A stretch of DNA of 7,275 nt from Candidatus Zixiibacteriota bacterium. Lineage in GTDB: Bacteria; Zixibacteria; MSB-5A5; GN15; JAAZOE01. A model generated the notes under the pieces. That model worked only from the letters and a program-made list of their open reading frames with translations. It was not told the DNA's origin and searched no databases. The position numbers were made by a program, and so were the translations under genes. The stretch is from positions 1 to 7,275 of the forward strand of contig JAQVRW010000151.1 in assembly GCA_028700875.1 (NCBI GenBank). The letters run 5' to 3'. Shown here one piece after another: positions 6,551 to 7,275 of the stretch (within the stretch, counting starts at the first letter, position 1; each line of letters starts with the position of its first letter).

Positions 6551-7275
6551 CATCAGTGCACTATCACGAAGGTCGGTTTCCACCCGCCAACCTGGATTTG
6601 CCACGCCTGCTTCCGCTGGTCGGACCGGCGAACGCCGAGCTGGCCCGATATGACGGCATCCTCTCCGCCATCCCCAACGCGCAAGTACTGCTTGCCCCCC
6701 TTACCACGCAGGAAGCAGTGCTATCGAGTAGGATCGAGGGAACTCAGGTAATGTTAGGAGAGGTGCTGGAATACGAAGCCGGCGAAGAGACCGCCAGCGA
6801 AGAGAAGAAAGTAGACATTCATGAAGTGCTCAACTACCGCACTGCTCTGCGGCAGGCGGTCGCGCAGATGGATTCGCTTCCGCTCTCGCAACGGTTGATC
6901 AGGGACGCACATGGAATTCTAATGCAAGGAGTTCGGGGCCGCAACAAAGCGCCGGGCGACTATCGGCGCGTTCCCAATTGGATCGGCCCTGACGGCACGA
7001 CGATGGATGCAGCCCGATTTGTGCCGATAAGTCCGGAGCGGGTGCCGGATGCTATGTCGGTTTGGGAAAATTACCTGCATTCCGACGCGCCCGACAGACT
7101 CATTCAGTTGGCGATCCTCCATGCGGAGTTTGAAGCTATCCACCCATTCCTGGACGGCAACGGCCGCCTAGGCCGTCTGCTCGTGCCGCTTTATCTCGTG
7201 GACAAAAAGCTGCTGTCTGGCCCCAATTTTTATATCAGCGCCTACTTTGAAGCTCACCGCGACGAGTATTACGAC
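6547..7275 (+). CDS. Fic-domain protein (probable AMPylase), N-terminal part
   Basis: The frame is open for 243 codons from the ATG to the right edge, so the C-terminus is outside the window; family members often have about 370 residues and a C-terminal winged helix. Residues about 8-90 match the Fic_N domain (FPPANLDL, then QEAVLSSRIEGT). The Fic core follows, with flap region GDYRRVPNWIGPDG at 137-150 and catalytic HPFLDGNGRLGR at 199-210, fully intact including His-199 and Arg-210. S60-S-R-I-E64-G65 fits the (S/T)xxxE(G/N) inhibitory motif placed N-terminal to the core, which makes this a class II Fic whose Glu-64 should block ATP positioning until released. Known enzymes of this type transfer AMP from ATP to Ser, Thr or Tyr of target proteins; the target is unknown. 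The ATGA overlap with the helicase-nuclease gene puts both in one operon. A role in regulating or backing up the nuclease is inference. Confidence 0.92.
   Translation, partial: MTSVHYHEGRFPPANLDLPRLLPLVGPANAELARYDGILSAIPNAQVLLAPLTTQEAVLSSRIEGTQVMLGEVLEYEAGEETASEEKKVDIHEVLNYRTALRQAVAQMDSLPLSQRLIRDAHGILMQGVRGRNKAPGDYRRVPNWIGPDGTTMDAARFVPISPERVPDAMSVWENYLHSDAPDRLIQLAILHAEFEAIHPFLDGNGRLGRLLVPLYLVDKKLLSGPNFYISAYFEAHRDEYYD

Overview
The window looks like a piece of a Gram-negative bacterial chromosome of moderate GC, judged by eye. A SusC/RagA-like TonB-dependent receptor with an N-terminal carboxypeptidase-regulatory-like domain shows there is an outer membrane. That receptor type, next to a secreted helical protein with a signal peptide ending AYA|Q, fits the FCB group (Bacteroidetes, Zixibacteria and relatives). 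No marker gene is present, so the assignment is only a leaning.

The left half is read on the minus strand. From right to left it holds a secreted helical protein of unknown function (2484-3209), a 640-bp region with few genes, and the N-terminal 614 residues of a TonB-dependent receptor (1842 down to the left edge). The 640-bp region contains a possible 57-residue basic ORF (2136-2309), two adjacent stem-loops inside it, and two near-identical 21-bp sequences (1948-1968 and 2383-2403). Each 21-bp copy lies upstream of a minus-strand start codon, and the leader sequence after it is partly conserved.

The right half is read on the plus strand. It holds a 999-residue DEAH helicase plus nuclease of the type III restriction (Res) kind, closest to what NCBI calls the BPTD_3080 family (3551-6550). 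Its stop codon overlaps the start of a Fic-domain protein by four bases (ATGA). The Fic protein has an intact catalytic motif and an N-terminal self-inhibitory motif, and runs off the right edge. A good sigma70-like promoter (3427-3455) precedes the helicase-nuclease gene, so this gene is probably the first of the operon and is followed directly by the Fic gene. The two halves are divergent and separated by 341 bp (3210-3550).

The most interesting point is the coupled Res-Fic gene pair. No methyltransferase or specificity gene is visible upstream, so the expected modification partner is either beyond the right edge or absent. The left half appears to be ordinary envelope and nutrient-uptake functions with no evident link to the defence-like operon.
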